From positions 1 to 64,000 of the forward strand of contig JARKIF010000054.1 of assembly GCA_029378245.1 (NCBI GenBank): a DNA stretch of 64,000 bases, read 5' to 3'. Every line of letters begins with the position of its first letter. The stretch's first letter is position 1. The stretch comes from Roridomyces roridus. Its lineage: Eukaryota; Basidiomycota; Agaricomycetes; Agaricales; Mycenaceae. The notes beneath the pieces were generated by a model. The model saw nothing but the letters and a program-made list of their open reading frames with translations. It was not told the origin of the DNA and did no database searches. The position numbers and the translations under genes were made by a program. Shown here in pieces: positions 21,498-35,058 of this stretch.

Positions 21498-24400
21498 ATG
21501 GAAGCCACGTCTCCTCGAGTATCGTCCCCGGGTCTCGGCTCATTCAGCGCTGCCTCCTCGCGGTCCAGAAGCAGCACAAAGCTGACCGTCGATGACCCCG
21601 CTGCATCCTCGAGGTCCAGAAGCAGCACAGCGCTGACCGATGACCCCACCAGACTCACGAGCTTCAACCCATTCTCGGAAGAGGACGACGAGAACGACCG
21701 TGCCGGATTCTTTGAAGACGTCACCTCCCTATTCTCTTGGTCGAGGATGAAGAACACGTTATCTGCACCATTGACTGCTGCGTCGAGCAGCATCGCACAG
21801 AGTTCCACGGCGACTCCTGCCAACGCTACAACGACGGCAGAGGCGCGACGGCCATCCTATAGCCTCGCACAGACCAACTCGAACCTGTCTTCACGGACCA
21901 ACACGTCCGCTGATCGACCGAATTCTTTAACCCTCGGTCATGTCATGAATCCCGCCCCACCGGTCGTCTCATTGACACCGGCCCAATCAGAAGTACCGAC
22001 CTACAGCGTCGACTATGATAGATCCCGCAATGGCATGTACTCTGCCCCCTCATTTGACTCGCAAGATGGCGGTATATTCGGCACGTCCATTCCTGGGTTT
22101 CCCATCCAGGACGACGCCCGGAGTATCAAGACCACGACGAGCTTGCATAGATCGGGTTCAGTTTCCAAAGTGATTCGGCGGATAAGGGGTGAAGGTGCGT
22201 GTGTGGAATCGTTCCAATGGCGCACTCTATCTCATTGCGATTCCAGGATTGTCGCGCGATTATTGGATGGATGACGAGAATTGCAAAGAGTGCTACGACT
22301 GCGAAAGCATATTCACGACTTGGAGGCGGAAACACCATTGTCGGATATGTGGTACGTGGTGTGCTGTCCAATGTCCAACATCACTCTGAATTCCTCTAGG
22401 CCAAATATTCTGTTCGCGCTGCGCGTCCAACATCATCAAGGGCTACCGCTTCGGACAGGATGGAATGATACGCGTTTGCAACTTGTGTCTAGAGAAGCTC
22501 GCAAAAGTGGACGAAGATGACGATGACGATCGGCGGTCTGTCGTCTCCTCCGTTACATCCTTCCCTGCGCACCAGCTTGGGATGGATATCACTTCGCTTG
22601 CCCATCATCCCCAGTCGCCCTTTGCCGCCTCCCAGCTCTTCGGCCGCACCGACGAGCCATTCAACCTATACTCTATAGCCGAAACGAAACGACGGAGATC
22701 GGGCTCCGACGAAAGCGGCTTTGGCTCGCGCCCTATTACTCCCCCACTCAGAGAACGGGAGGACGATGTCTGGGAGCCTCCTAGAGAGACGCCAGCGCCG
22801 TTCCGTAGAGGATTGTCAGACGACGAGGTCAACGTTCCCGATCCATTCAGCGCAGAGGAGCCGGCCGCAGCTACAGGCCAGGGTGTTCTCAAAGCAGGTT
22901 TCGAGTTTCCTGGTGCCATTCCAATCAATCCGAATGCGCCGAGCTCGATCCAGTTCCCCAAAGGGTCTCCGGACCACCTTGACAGTCCTGGGTCCCACAG
23001 CAGGCTGCGGTCGAGGTTCAATTCTTTTGGAGGTGATTTTGAGGTGGCGACTCCGTTCATTCGGAGCCGTGTTCAAAGTAGGCTGGATAGCTTTACTGCA
23101 GAACCGGGTTGGAGAACGAGACGAGAGAGTACTGCGTGAGTAATTTCTATTCAAGGACAAAATATCTTCTAACTCTTCCCAGTTATGCGCAGGAGCTGAA
23201 TTTAACTTCAATGCTCCACCTCAAGATTATGCTCAGGCAGATGTTGACGAAGGAGCAGATACCCAACATGAGGGCATGGGAGGAGACTCTTCTCAGACTT
23301 GCTCTGCGTATTGCCCGCGAGATGACCTTCACTGCGCTTCCGCAGCGGCAAGGCGAGGACATGGATGTCCGGCGTTACGTAAAGATCAAGAAGATTCCTG
23401 GTGGACTGCCTTCCGACTCGGAATATGTCGACGGAGCGGTAATCACCAAGAATGTCGCGCACAAGCAAATGTCGCGACTTCAACGGAATCCTCGCGTCAT
23501 GCTCGTCACTTTTCCGCTCGAATACCATCGTGTCGAGGGGCAGTACATGCACTTTGGTCAGATCGTGCGGCAGGAGAAGGAGTATTGGGCAATTTGGCAT
23601 CGCGTATAGCTGCGTTGAGGCCTCACGTTGTGCTTGTCGAGAAATCTGTCTCCAGGCTGGCCCTTGACGCTCTTGCCAAAGCATAATATCGCCGTCGCGA
23701 GGACTGTCAAGCCTTCTGCCATCCACACCGTGGCGCGCATGACGCAGAGCGACTGTGTTCTCTTCCATGGACAAGTTGGCTTTGGAACCGCGTCTAGGTC
23801 ACTTGCTCGCGATTCCGCATCCAGACCGTACGACCACGCCCTCATTCCTGGTCGTCGCAAGACGTACATGCGATTCGAGGGATGCTCACGTGACATGGGG
23901 TGTACGATCATCTTGCGTGGTGAAGACATTGATACACTGCGGAGAATCAAGAAAGTCACCCGCTTCTTGACGTTCATTGTGCCGGAATCTGAAGCTGGAA
24001 ACTCACTTGTGGAAGGATTCGGTCATCACTCTGCCATCATTTAACCCTGATGCGCTACCCTCTTCCCCTGGCCGCCATATGGTCAACAATCTTTCGGTTA
24101 CCTCTGTAACTGCTCTCATGTTCCCCTCATCTCTGTCCACTCCCCGACTGGCCACGCCTACCCCCGGTATGCGGCCCCGGATGCTCCTGGTCGAGGAAAG
24201 CTCCGATGAAGACCTACCGGATGAAGATGCTGAACAGATGCGGTTGTCCAGGCGGATAGACCAAGCTCTTGAACCCTATATGACTACCTTTATTTCGGTT
24301 TCCGCTACACTGCGGTTCCCTGCCCCGCAACCGATCCGCAGGATGAAGGAGTTGGACAACGAGCTGCTTGAGGCGAAACGAAAGTGGGAGGACGAGGTCA

Positions 24401-27400
24401 TCAGGAGGGAAGAGAAGAGTCATCCGCAGAGTCAATTGACTGCGGTTTCTACGCCTATGGTCGTTTCGTCTCCTCCCGTTGTTGTTGATGTGGAGACGCC
24501 CCCGCCGAATGAGCACGATGATATCAGTGCGCAGATAGAGGCGCTCCCTACTTTGAGCATTCCCTCGACGCCTGGAGGCGAACTCGCAATTACGCCGCGC
24601 CAGGTTTTGTCGCCGAGAAGCATGGAGGAGGGTACGAGTTACTTTTCGAGCGGGATAGTTTCGCCGGTTGTTGCTTCCAACATTTCTTCGCCCGAGGAAG
24701 AGTCAAGGGAGGTGCTCAAGACGGTGGAAGATATTGAACTGGAGAGTAAATACGAGAGACTCAAGCGGCAGCATGAAGAACAGCGTCGCATTTGGGAGTG
24801 GTACTTGCGGTGGGTCAATATAATATTGATTCGTCATGTTACTGAGCATTTGTTTTCCAGGAAAAACCCCGACGATTTTGTCGTTGAGCAATACCAGTGC
24901 ATCAGCATTTGGGAATACGTCATTCCACTGGCTGATTTTGGGCATCGGCGGGCTTGCTTTGCGCCGCAGCTGAGCTACAGAACATTTTACGGCGAAAATG
25001 ACTGCACCTTGGGTCGATACATCGAAAAGTCTGTCGGTGACACTCTTGTTCAGTTCTTGGACCCCAAGGCTATTTGCACGGGCAAGGGCTGCGACCAACC
25101 TCTCGCCCGGCACTGCAAGGTCTACGTTCACAACGAAACACGTCTTTTCGTCGCGGTGGAACAATGGGATGGTCAGATCATTGGTCGTATGAATTACATC
25201 CCAGCACCTGACCTCATCACCACTTGGAGCGCGTGCACTGTCTGCGGATCGGCCACTCCCTTCATTCCCGTTTCCGAAGAAATGCAGAGATACTCTTTCG
25301 CCAAGTTCCTCGAGCTTCATTTCTATCCCGCGGATGTCAAATTGGTGCAAGGTGCCGGTTGTCAGCATAATATCTACCAGCACCATATCCGGTATTTTGC
25401 GACCAAGGGCATGACCGTGCGGTTCCAGACGGACTCGATCACCATCCATGAGGTGGTTTATCCGCCTGTCCGTATCAAGGTTCGACCCGAGACGCAGCTG
25501 GAGCTCAAGAACATCGACTTTGAAAGGCTGCATCGCCGCAACCTGTTGTGGTATACCGGCCTGATCGATGACTTGAAGCTGATTAGCATTGACGCTGCGA
25601 CGGGAGACGAGGAGATTGACGCTCGGCTCCTTGCCGACATCAACAAACTCATCACCCGAGCGGAGGTTGAAAAGGAGGATATCAGTCGACTCATCAACCG
25701 GGTGTATCGTGAATCTCTACCCACGGACACCTTTGCTTTGAACCAGGTTCATTCATATCGACAGGACAAGATCGTGGCCTGGCAGCAAGACTTTGATCGG
25801 CTGCCCAAGCCGAAGCCGATTGATCGGAACAGCAAGCGGACCTCGACCTTTGGCTCTGTTCGTTCAATGTGGCCTCGCCGATACGATTTGGCGGGCGCGT
25901 TTGATAGTCCGCATCTTCCGTCTTCGAGCGTTTCCGAGGCTGAAGAGGGCCCGTTGACCATGAGGAGGGTTACTGGGGATTCATTCGCCTCTTCGGCCTC
26001 GGAGGCCGAGTCGGAGACCAACTCGGAGCAGTACCCAAAGGCATTTAACGGACCGGCCTCTGCCGCTGCTGGAGGGCCGACCGAGTCACAGGCCCAGGAG
26101 AACGATCTTAAATCAGAACCAGAGAGCGATTCTACTATCGGTGCTGGCAGAGACGAGGCGTCAGTCGAAGAAGCTGATTCTGCAGATCCTAGTGTAAGCT
26201 CAAGTTTGACGTGCGACGACGAGTTCTGACGAGTGTTGATAGGCCCAAGTCAAGATCACCGCTCGCAAGCCCCCTACGTCTAGGATTCCGAAGCGATCGA
26301 ATAATCAAGTGAATGTTGCCGAGTTGGTCAAGAAGTATCAGGACTTTTTACCTCCCCAGGGAGTCCATGACTTGGCCAAGACTGCGTTCCCGCCACGCAT
26401 TGTCGTCTCCGAGAGCGAGCAAGAGTACCCACATCGGCCTGTCGTTCGAACCGGTCCTCGGAGCAAGAGCCGACACCGTACGCCTGCGAGGAAACAATCG
26501 ACTTCTGACTTTGAGCAGGGCTATGCGGCCAACATTGCACCCAAGTACCTCACTCACACTCGCCGTAGCCTTCCCAACGGCAGCCGGATCCCAGGCCCTG
26601 TGGGGTCTTCATTGCAATCAGAGGCGTCCTCTCGTCGTCATTCTCCCGAAAAGCGTTCCGTCAGTGCGAAAGGAAAAGAGGTCCGTTTCGGCAGAGGGTC
26701 CCGGCCATCATCACCGCCGAATGCCAGAGTGCCATCAGTCTCCACGCCGACTGGCAGCAAACCCAAAGCAAAGGCGACGCCCGCGCGGACTCCTCGCGAG
26801 AAAGGACCTTCTCGCGCCCCGCCTAGTGCTGGCAGCAAATCGACATTCCGCAAGCCTACCACTGGGCAGGGTAGCAAGGTGTCCAATATTGCGAAACACT
26901 TTGAGCGACTCGGGCGTGACGCTGAACGATCAAAGAGCCGGTATGCAGTTATTCGCGGGAAAAGGGCTCGTCCTGTCGCTTCCGCCCGAGCCAAGGTGGA
27001 GGTACTTGATAGCGTCAAAGATGCCATCAAGGACGAATCAGACAGTTCGGATTCTTCTAGCGAGGCAGACGATGAAGGGGATGGGAATGTTGAAGAGACG
27101 AAGCTTAATGATGCGGTTCAGCAGTCATCGCCCGAAGCAGAACCTCCAACAGTCCCCGAAGTCGTTGTCAAGGATGAGGTTCCGGCTGAAACTCCTCCCC
27201 CTGCGGTAGATGCTCCTTCTGAAGGAACAACAGAGGAACCTCCACCCCGTCTCCAGCCTCCAGGCCAGCTATCACTCCCGCCTTCTCCATTCTTGTCTTC
27301 CTTCAAGGAAAACAATGCTTTACTCACTCCCCCGCCGAATGACCTGGATCTGACGAATGGAACTGAACGCCATTCGATTCTCAAGGCATTGTCGGGTTTC

Positions 27401-28964
27401 TGGCTGCAACAACCTCCCAGTCGCAGTCCGCTTGAAGTGGACGATCCGATGAATGATCCCGAGCATATTTTCCGAGATTCCTCGATGATTGTTCGTACCG
27501 ACGAGCCCACCTCTATTATCGCTCTCGCTTTAAAGTGAGTCGATTCCATTCGTTATTTCGTTGCACTAAAATGTTCCAGTTCTCCTCAATATCGAGACAT
27601 GCTAACTAAATCTCGAGCGGAGAAACGAACGGCGAGAGAAGCCAAGCTCACCGATGGCGAGGTCTTTATGCCTGATGACCGGTCGGTTGCTGAATCAACC
27701 TCCACCTGGGGAGTCGTAGAAGTCGACCCGTCTGATTCGGCCAACCCGACTGAAGACCTCAAGGTCGCATCATCCAAACTCCCTTGGGCCATCTGTAAGA
27801 AACGCTTCATTATGCCTCCTGCTTCGTTTCTGATTTCTTTGCAGCTTTTGAGAGCGGAGGCTTGACAATCAGCTGCACCGTTCTCTACCCTGAACAGTTT
27901 GATGCCTTGCGTCGTACCTATGACTGTGAAAAGAGCATGATCGAGTCACTCGCTCGTTGTGTCAAATGGGACGCCAGTGGCGGCAAATCGGGTTCGGCAT
28001 TCTTGAAGACTCGAGACGATCGTTTTATCGCAAAGGAGCTGTCAAAACCCGAATTGCAGACCATGGAAACATTCGCTCCAGCGTATTTCGACTACATGTC
28101 TTCTGCCGTGTCTGCCAATGTAAGTTTGCACATGTTGTGCTTTCGTGCCGATGCTCAACAATATCAAACAGAGACCGACCCTTCTCGCCAAGATCTTTGG
28201 GTGCTACAAGATCACTTTCAAGAAGACTGGCAAGGACAGAGCTCCGTCGGGCAAGTCAAAATCGACGCAGATGAACTTGCTTGTCATGGAGAATCTGTTT
28301 TACGACCGACGCTTCTCCAAGCTGTATGACCTGAAAGGTTCTACTCGAAATCGTCATATTCAATCCACTGGACGGGAGAATGAGGTGCTTTTGGATGAGA
28401 ACTTGGTTGAGAGTACGTCGTATGAATATCCCCAGTGGCCTTTTTTGATTTCGTTTTCGTTAGCTGCACATCTTGCACCATTCTACCTCCGGGAACATTC
28501 GAAACGCATTCTCCGTGGCGCTCTGTACAACGATTCCAAGTTCTTGAGCGACGTCAATGTCATGGATTACTCTTTCTTGGTCGGCGTGGACAGCCAGAAT
28601 AATGAGCTTGTCGTTGGGATTGTCGGTATGTCGCGTCCATTATCTCTGTATGATTCTCGTCTGACTCGAGTTCAGATTACATTCGCACCTACACTTGGGA
28701 TAAGAAGCTAGAAAGTTGGGTCAAGGAATCTGCATTCATGGGCGGATCAGGGCGGGGCGAGCCCACCATCATTACGCCGAAACAATATCGACAACGGTTC
28801 CTTGGCTCCATGGAGCGTTATTTCCCTCTTGTAGGTTGTTCTTTTACCCTTGTTCCCCACCGCTAATTTGATTCCCCGAGATTCCCGATCGTTGGATGAA
28901 GCAAAAGGATTCTCCTGAAGTCGAGGAAGACTCGCATTTGCATGAACTATGGCCGGATTGGTAG
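21498..28964 (+). CDS. FAB1: 1-phosphatidylinositol-3-phosphate 5-kinase (FAB1/PIKfyve)
   Basis: A long multi-exon gene (first exon 21498-22194, last codons 28959-28964), over 2,100 codons. Domains in order: a Ser-rich leader; a FYVE zinc finger at 22250-22500 ([21 protein letters not shown] across an intron, CSRC, CNLC) that binds PI3P on endosomes; a TCP-1/Cpn60-like domain at about 23200-24050 ([29 protein letters not shown]); a Cys-rich region at about 24900-25450; and a PIP kinase domain at about 27860-28870 ([44 protein letters not shown]). It makes PI(3,5)P2 on the vacuole/endosome. Between 23590 and 23985 the conserved protein changes frame three times by 1 nt (see findings). Otherwise it is intact and of normal length. 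Confidence 0.95.
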
Positions 28965-29570
28965 ACTGCATCTTCTCTTTTTTCTTCTTCGCATGCCTGT
29001 ACATTACCGCAAACCCTGTAGCCTATATCTTGATAAATACCCACGGATTTAATATTGCTCTCAAAACTCGATGTTATTCATTCTTCAGCACCCTCCACGA
29101 GCACTGGTCGAAAAAGTATGCATGGTCTGTATGTACAAAGTAGATATCATTAAGTAGGTGGAGCTGGGGTGGAGGCGATACGATATCGTCGCGCCCAGGC
29201 AGAATAAGGGGAATCAGTATGGTAGTTTTTGAGTATCGGTATGTATTCCAAGAAGGGGGATGGATGAATGAGTGCAATGCCGTTGACGAATCTATGTGTT
29301 AATGCGTTTGGTATCAAAAGGGAAACTAATGGCCATGGAATGATGAGGGTCGTACTATTGGAGAATTGGATGGATTGGATGGATGGTATGATGATGCTGA
29401 TGAAATATTGAGAAGGGACTCGTAACGTCGTGCAAGGTAATATGTCGTAATTCGGAAGATGCAATGAGGACCTGCAGAGCATGTTAACAAAACATCCACT
29501 GAGAAGCAAAACCGAAACTTGCCTATAGGCCCCTCGAGAAATGCAAGCATGAAGAAAAGAATCGAAAGCC
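28965..29570. other. Intergenic between convergent genes
   Basis: 3' regions of FAB1 and the 29571-31966 gene. It includes a GGATGGAT-rich stretch near 29360-29390. No gene seen. Confidence 0.4.
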
Positions 29571-31966
29571 CTAAACCGCCGCCACTAGTCTCTGCTCCCA
29601 CACGTCTCGCCGGGCTTTCACGCTCACTGGCACCGCAACACGCGGTGCCCATCCACTACGTGCTTTGCCGCCCCCAAACACATCGTCAACGTCAATATCC
29701 AGCCCCATGGCATCCACGTCGATCGACTCGCCCACGTCAAGATGATGCTCCAGGCCCACAGCGTCAATATCAAGTCCTTCCAGGCCCGTAGCTGCATCAA
29801 GATGCTCGAGTTCCACATCCACATCAAGCTCAAGTTGGTCAAGATGTGCGAGCATACGCATGCTCCGTCTGCGGTGGACCCGGTGGCCGCCCACACGAAT
29901 GGGATTGTGCGGCGGGAAACCCAACGCCATGACATCTTCATACGCAGGCGGGCTTTCACTGGCTTCCCGTTGGTGGTATCCGCCGCTTTCTTGTTGTTCC
30001 TCCTCCTCCACATAATTCACATCCTCAGGACCCCAAGCCCCTCGTCCCAGCCCCGACGGCCGGAATGCCCGCACTTGCACCGTATTCGTCCTCGCCGCCT
30101 TGCCATCCAGCCAAGAACGTCTCACCCCCCGAACTTCACGCACTCGATCACCCTCCTCCCGCTGCATCCTCGCCAACCCACGCGTCGCCGAGCCCTGCGT
30201 GATCAACCCCCTCAGCCTAGTCGTCATCCTCGCAAACGCAGCATGCTCCGCCCTCGCAGTACGTCTAGCCCTCTTGGCCTCCCGCTGCTCCCGCTTCGCC
30301 AACCGCTGGGCAGCCGTTGATACTGTCGTCGACGACCGAACATGGGACGCCGGCTTGCTTTCCGCAGCTGTTTCCCCGGCCTCTGCATCGTCCGAGCACG
30401 TAAAATACGAACTAGTCGTGCTCCCAGATGTCTCTGACACGTGCCGGGGAGTATAAGAGATGCTATGCCCCGATTCAGGTGTATGCACCGACGAGCCGTC
30501 TGATGCCGTCGCCAAACTCTCTTCCTCCTCCTCACTGCCAACACTAAAACCATACTCGTCGCTGTCCCCATCGGCACCCTGATCATCTTCCGAATCAGAG
30601 TCCTCCGATGAAGAAGACCACGGCTCAAAGGTAGCCTGCCGCGGACTCGGCGACGGCGAAGGCGTCCCGAAAAACGGCGACGTCGGCGAGAAGCCGGAAG
30701 CGGAAGCCGAATTCGGTGATTGATCCGAATCATCGGCATGATTACGGCGCGCGCACGCGCGTGCCAAGGCAGGCCATGTGGCTTCGAGCTCACGCATGCG
30801 CGCCTCGGCGCGTCGAAGCATGCTACGCGCGACCCACGCGTGATATCCGCCTCCAGGCTCGGGCTTTGCGATCTGCACTTCGGCTATCGGGGCAAAACTG
30901 GCCCTTTCAAAGAGACCGACGCGTGCTGTGAGCACGGGGAGGACGTGGGCCCGAAACGCGTCGACAAGTGTTGAGCGGGCACGACGACGAAGCAGCCGTG
31001 GGCTCTCTGTAGGTGCATTCGGGGACGGCATATTGGGGAGCGTGCCTTGTCGCTGTTGGTGTGTTGCAAAGGTGGAGGAGGAGGCAGAGGGTGCCGGGGA
31101 TTCGAGGTTTTGCGTGACTGGAGGGGAAACCGGTCGCGATTCAGGTGACGTCGTCTTGTCCGTTCGTGCAGCAGTTGACAGGGCAGAAAAGGAGGCTCGA
31201 CGAGCAAAGGCGCGAAAGGGTGAAGGGGAACGAGGGGTAGAAAAGGAACTGCGTGTTGGAGGTGCAGACGCCGGAGCTGCAGGCAGAGAAGAGGGGGCGG
31301 TAGTGGAAAATGTACTGGAAAAAAGTCAATAACGAGCAGAATGTCGAGAAATAATACGCACGAGACCAAAGCATGAAGCAGCGACCGCGAGCGGTAAAGA
31401 CCGCCTTTGGCCTTGCCCGCCTTGATTGACGGAGGCGGCGAGTTGAGGCTCTGCTCCTTTGCCTTGCCTTTCGCTGCACTATACCGTCTGTCCATCTCAA
31501 CTTCCCGTTCCCTCTCGGCAGCCTCCCGTTCCTGCGCAGCCCGTTCGACTTCCGCTTCAGCCTCCTTCCTTACACGCATCCGCTCAGCCTCGAAGGCGCG
31601 TTGCCATTCCCTCGCTCTCTCCTCTGCCTTTCCACTTTCCTCCACATCGCCAATGACGCGTTCAAGCATCTCCGCGCACCGCACATCAAGCTCCCAGTCT
31701 TCCGCTGCACCGTCGAGGAACGTACAGCAGATACGGCGAGCAGGAAGGTCGAAAAGAACCTCCTGAAGCAAAGAAGGGAACGCAGCTGCCCGGTCGAGGG
31801 CATGGAGTGACGGGGGCGCTTCGAGGTCATCTGCAGAAAGACGGGCAAGCTGGGCAGCCCACGCGGTGGGTACGGGCAGACTCTGAGGTAAATCTGGGAA
31901 TGCGAGGGCGAAGAGGATGGTCGGTGTTGGCGTCGGGGACGCCAGGGGCGTCAGTTTTATGAGCAT
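29571..31966 (-). CDS. Unknown largely disordered protein with N-terminal helical region
   Basis: Two exons, 31362-31966 and 29571-31314 on the minus strand, with an in-frame GT-AG intron of 47 bp, giving 782 aa. The N-terminal 110 residues look folded (LLQEVLFDLPARRICCTFL). They are followed by a long Glu/Arg-rich coiled coil (residues about 115-175), a Ser/Pro linker, and a conserved-looking block beginning RARSTLVDAFRAHVLPVL. After that come an acidic Ser-rich segment (SSSEDSDSEDD), a second basic coiled coil (AKREQREAKRARRTARAEH), a PPAYEDVMALGFPP motif that resembles a PPxY-type adaptor site, and an Asp/Leu/Val repeat region. No enzyme motif is seen. A regulatory or scaffold role is a guess. 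Confidence 0.75.
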
Positions 31967-32595
31967 AGCTCACTCGACGACCCAAGTGTTGAACCGTGAA
32001 CGGCGGGAGACGGAAGGAATCCAAAGGGAGATGGACGGGCTTAGCGACCTGCTTTATTTAAGCGAGGAAATGACGGGAGACGCGGTCTTTTTGGGAGGAG
32101 CCGGGCCTGGTAAGGACACAAAGCGGTGCAGACGTTATGGGAGGATGAGGATGGGTATGGAGGGAGTCCTCGTGAACGAATGGCCGCCAGTCCAGGAAAG
32201 AAAGAGAAAGGAATGAAAGAGACTCAGGGTTCTCGAGATGTTGTCATCATCAAAATCGCCGTCTCGCGTCGCATAATCGCATAATCGCATAACAAACTTT
32301 GTGCAAATCACATTCTTCTTTCCGTCTTCTCTCTACCGCAGTCTACTACCTATTCCCTTTCTTCCCTCTACCAGTCCTCCCTTCTTCTCTGGCAAGAACG
32401 AACAGGAGGCCAGATAAGACCATGTAATTAACAGTAACCCCTGCCTCGATTGCGATCGCAGGCACCAATGTTGACGCGATTTCGGGGCATGAGGCGATAT
32501 TCCGCACTGTTCGTCGTACCATAGTATTCGGAGACCCAACTGTTCCCGCCGATTTTTGGTCGTTCCGATGCACTATTAAGGACTTGTTCCAGGAA
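31967..32595. other. Intergenic, no gene seen
   Basis: Upstream of the 29571-31966 gene. It contains a short direct repeat ATCGCATA near 32274-32290 but no supported gene. Confidence 0.35.
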
Positions 32596-33163
32596 CAAAC
32601 GAAACGCGCCAAATGCAAGATCTTCGTTCGCGGTCAGGTCAAATTCAAGGTCGCAACAAACAATTGAAATACACACACCAGGAGGATCGCCAGTATCCTT
32701 TGCCCAGCACCACTACACCACTGCACCATGTTTCCGCCGATAGTGCTGGTGCCGACTTGACATTCATCACTGCTATCGCTCACCTGGCCGAGGAAACAAT
32801 ACAGTTGCTTGCACAGGAACTTCGCATTCCAGGACCGAATCCGAATCCGCGGGTGGTCTTGACGCGTACCGCCGCCGCCGCCGACCCATTCCTCCCGGAG
32901 CATCAACTGAACATTCGACAACTCATCACACCGGGCTGGCCAAGGAACGAAAGTGTCATGCCAGACCTATATTTTCACCACCGCCGACTGACTCTAAATG
33001 CAAGATAATCAGTCGGCCAGGAATAGAATCTGTAAAGTCCCGCGGACGTACCAACATTCAGTCCAGAAAACGATGCGAATGTCGGCGGCGAGTGGACTGC
33101 TGATCCTTACGGAAAGTCACACACAACTGTTGTCTCCGTCGTCGACAGGCGGCAGCGGCCCGT
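32596..33163 (+). repeat. Direct repeat unit 1 (relic duplication)
   Basis: About 565 bp matches 35659-36206 in the same orientation, with many small indels of all lengths. Landmarks shared by both are AACGCGCCAAATGCAAGATC at the start, CACCTGGCCGAGGAAACAAT in the middle and GTCGTCGACAGGCGGCAG at the end. Frames are broken in both copies, so this is non-coding relic sequence or dead gene pieces. Confidence 0.75.
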
Positions 33164-33781
33164 ACCTACCGATGTCAATCCCGCACATCTTCGGTTTTGC
33201 TTTGTCTCTGCTCCTCGCCTGCTTTTGGTCCTTCCGCCACACTGCTGCTCGAAATTTCGTCAGCGACCGTCATAGGCCGTGTACGACTTTACGACAGTTC
33301 ATCAACGATCGGGGAGAGCCTGAGAGGTGTTGTCCATATCATGCGGGGCGAGGAGGTCAAGAGAAGGAATTTCTGTGTCGGCAAAAGGGAGATGAAGCGG
33401 GGGAATGCGAAGACTGGATTCGATGAGCAGCTATATGTGGGGGTATGGCGCGTTTCTTGTATCTTTTTTCTTTCAATGGCATAGGAAACTTGCTGTAACA
33501 AAAACTCATCGTCACGGTCCTCCATGAGCAGCTAGTGTCCCTCTTGAATCAGTCAAATGCAGAGCTTACATGGTCAAGGACTCGGGTAGATATTATCTCT
33601 CGATGAGCGACCCGTCTCGTTCGGAAAATACCAAAGTTTCACATCCGGTCTTTAAAGCAAATGTCAGAGCGATAATCCACAAGCCAGGCCGGAGTGCTCT
33701 TGCCGCACTGATCCACCAAAAAATCACTCCCTACTCTCCGCAGAAGCGCCCGAAGGGGTGAGGAACTCATCCACGTGTCCG
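33164..33781. other. Intergenic, no gene supported
   Basis: Open frames are short and out of register with any relative. Probably relic sequence continuing from the duplicated unit. Confidence 0.35.
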
Positions 33782-34814
33782 TCATTTACACTTGTCCGCT
33801 CTCCACCCGTTCGAAATCAGAAGACAGGCTCGATAGCGTAGGATAGCCGTGTCAAGCTGAATCAGCTGAAGAAGGGCTATTCCAAAGTCGGATTCCGAGC
33901 CAAGCGACTCGAGGCCGCTATCATGGACCTGGTTTAGAGCCTTCTCCAGCTGTACGTAGGCCATATAAAGTTTATTCACTCCGTCCGTGGACTTCTGGAT
34001 GCTCTCCGGCAGCGCATCGACTAGGCTGGGGAGATCGAGTCTAGTTGCATTGCGAGAGTCGACCCAACTGAGAATCGAGACAAAGGAGGGTGCCATGGAG
34101 TAGGAATTGACTGCGACACGCAGAGCGTCAGTGGAAACCTTCCACTGGATGTTTATTGCGTCGGCATGACGGCTCAGCCGGTGCAGACACCCTGTGAACG
34201 CCCCGATGGCCTCTCGAATCTGGCCTTCAAGGAGCGCGGCATCCGCACTTGCCGAACACATCTGTCGCCGACAAAAGATGTATGCAGCGCAGGCTGCGTG
34301 AGCCTCGGTCGCGGTCTCCACGAAGCTCATATATGCTTCGTATAGTGGATTCAAGGTGTCGATGAATGTTCCACGTTGAGAGAAGAGTTGGACGTCGGTC
34401 AGAGCAACGAGATCGGAGAGGGCGATCAGGTAAATGAATGCCTCGAGGCCGGTGGTAGCGACTTGGTCGATTCGGATGAGTAGTGCATTAAGCGAGTCAT
34501 CCTGGTTCACAGTATAAGGCAAGGGCTGAGGAAGAAAAGGGAGCACAAACGCGAGTTGCCTGTGGATGTGGGCGGTATGAGTTGAGCAAATAAGGTATCT
34601 TCTCGCGAAGCGTGTGGTGGGCGGACTGCTGTCGTTGGGCTCGATACATGATAATTCGGTCGAGGACGGTGTCAACAATCCCAAACACAGTGACGCGCGC
34701 AGCATGTTCCGCCTGATCATTTGCCGGTTCCGGCCGCTCAGTTCTCCGAGAACGCGAACGCTGTATTTCGCGGGGGGGGGTCGTACAACTTTGAACGGAG
34801 TGCATCTGTTGCAT
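33782..34814 (-). CDS. Unknown helical protein, subfamily C (copy C2)
   Basis: Exon 2 is 33782-34501. A 49-bp intron (34502-34550, GT-AG) joins exon 1, whose readable part is 34551 to about 34814. The junction was placed by homology with C1: exon 1 ends in an IPYLLNSYRPHPQATR stretch comparable to the C1 VPYWPHMEETL, and exon 2 opens DDSLNALL against DASTNELL. Exon 2 shares TTGLEAFIYL, SQRGTFIDTLNPLYE, an AH-x2-CA motif followed by R-R, and LIQLDTAILRYRACL with C1. The upstream end is uncertain. A run of nine G at 34772-34780 lies in exon 1 and could hide a base-count error that splits the frame. Function unknown; no membrane span. Confidence 0.6.
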
Positions 34815-35058
34815 GGATTTTTGGCTGAGGAAGAAGCAATTACCCTGAGAAGCTCCTTCCCAGATTCAGATGCGTCGGTCACATCCGCCATCTTGACTAG
34901 TTCACCTCGCACCGTGCACGTTCCCGTTCCTGTTTCTGAGCACGCTCTCGATGTCGTCCCAGTCCCGGAAGGCCGTCGTAGAGAAGGATAGGCACAAATT
35001 AAACATCGGTTCGAGCTCGAAGACACTGACGTGGGTTCAACAGATGCTCTAGCTGGCT

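Noticed and set aside
33570..33761. 63-codon open frame between the relic repeat and C2
   Set aside because: No ordinary start context, no relative, and it lies in relic sequence.
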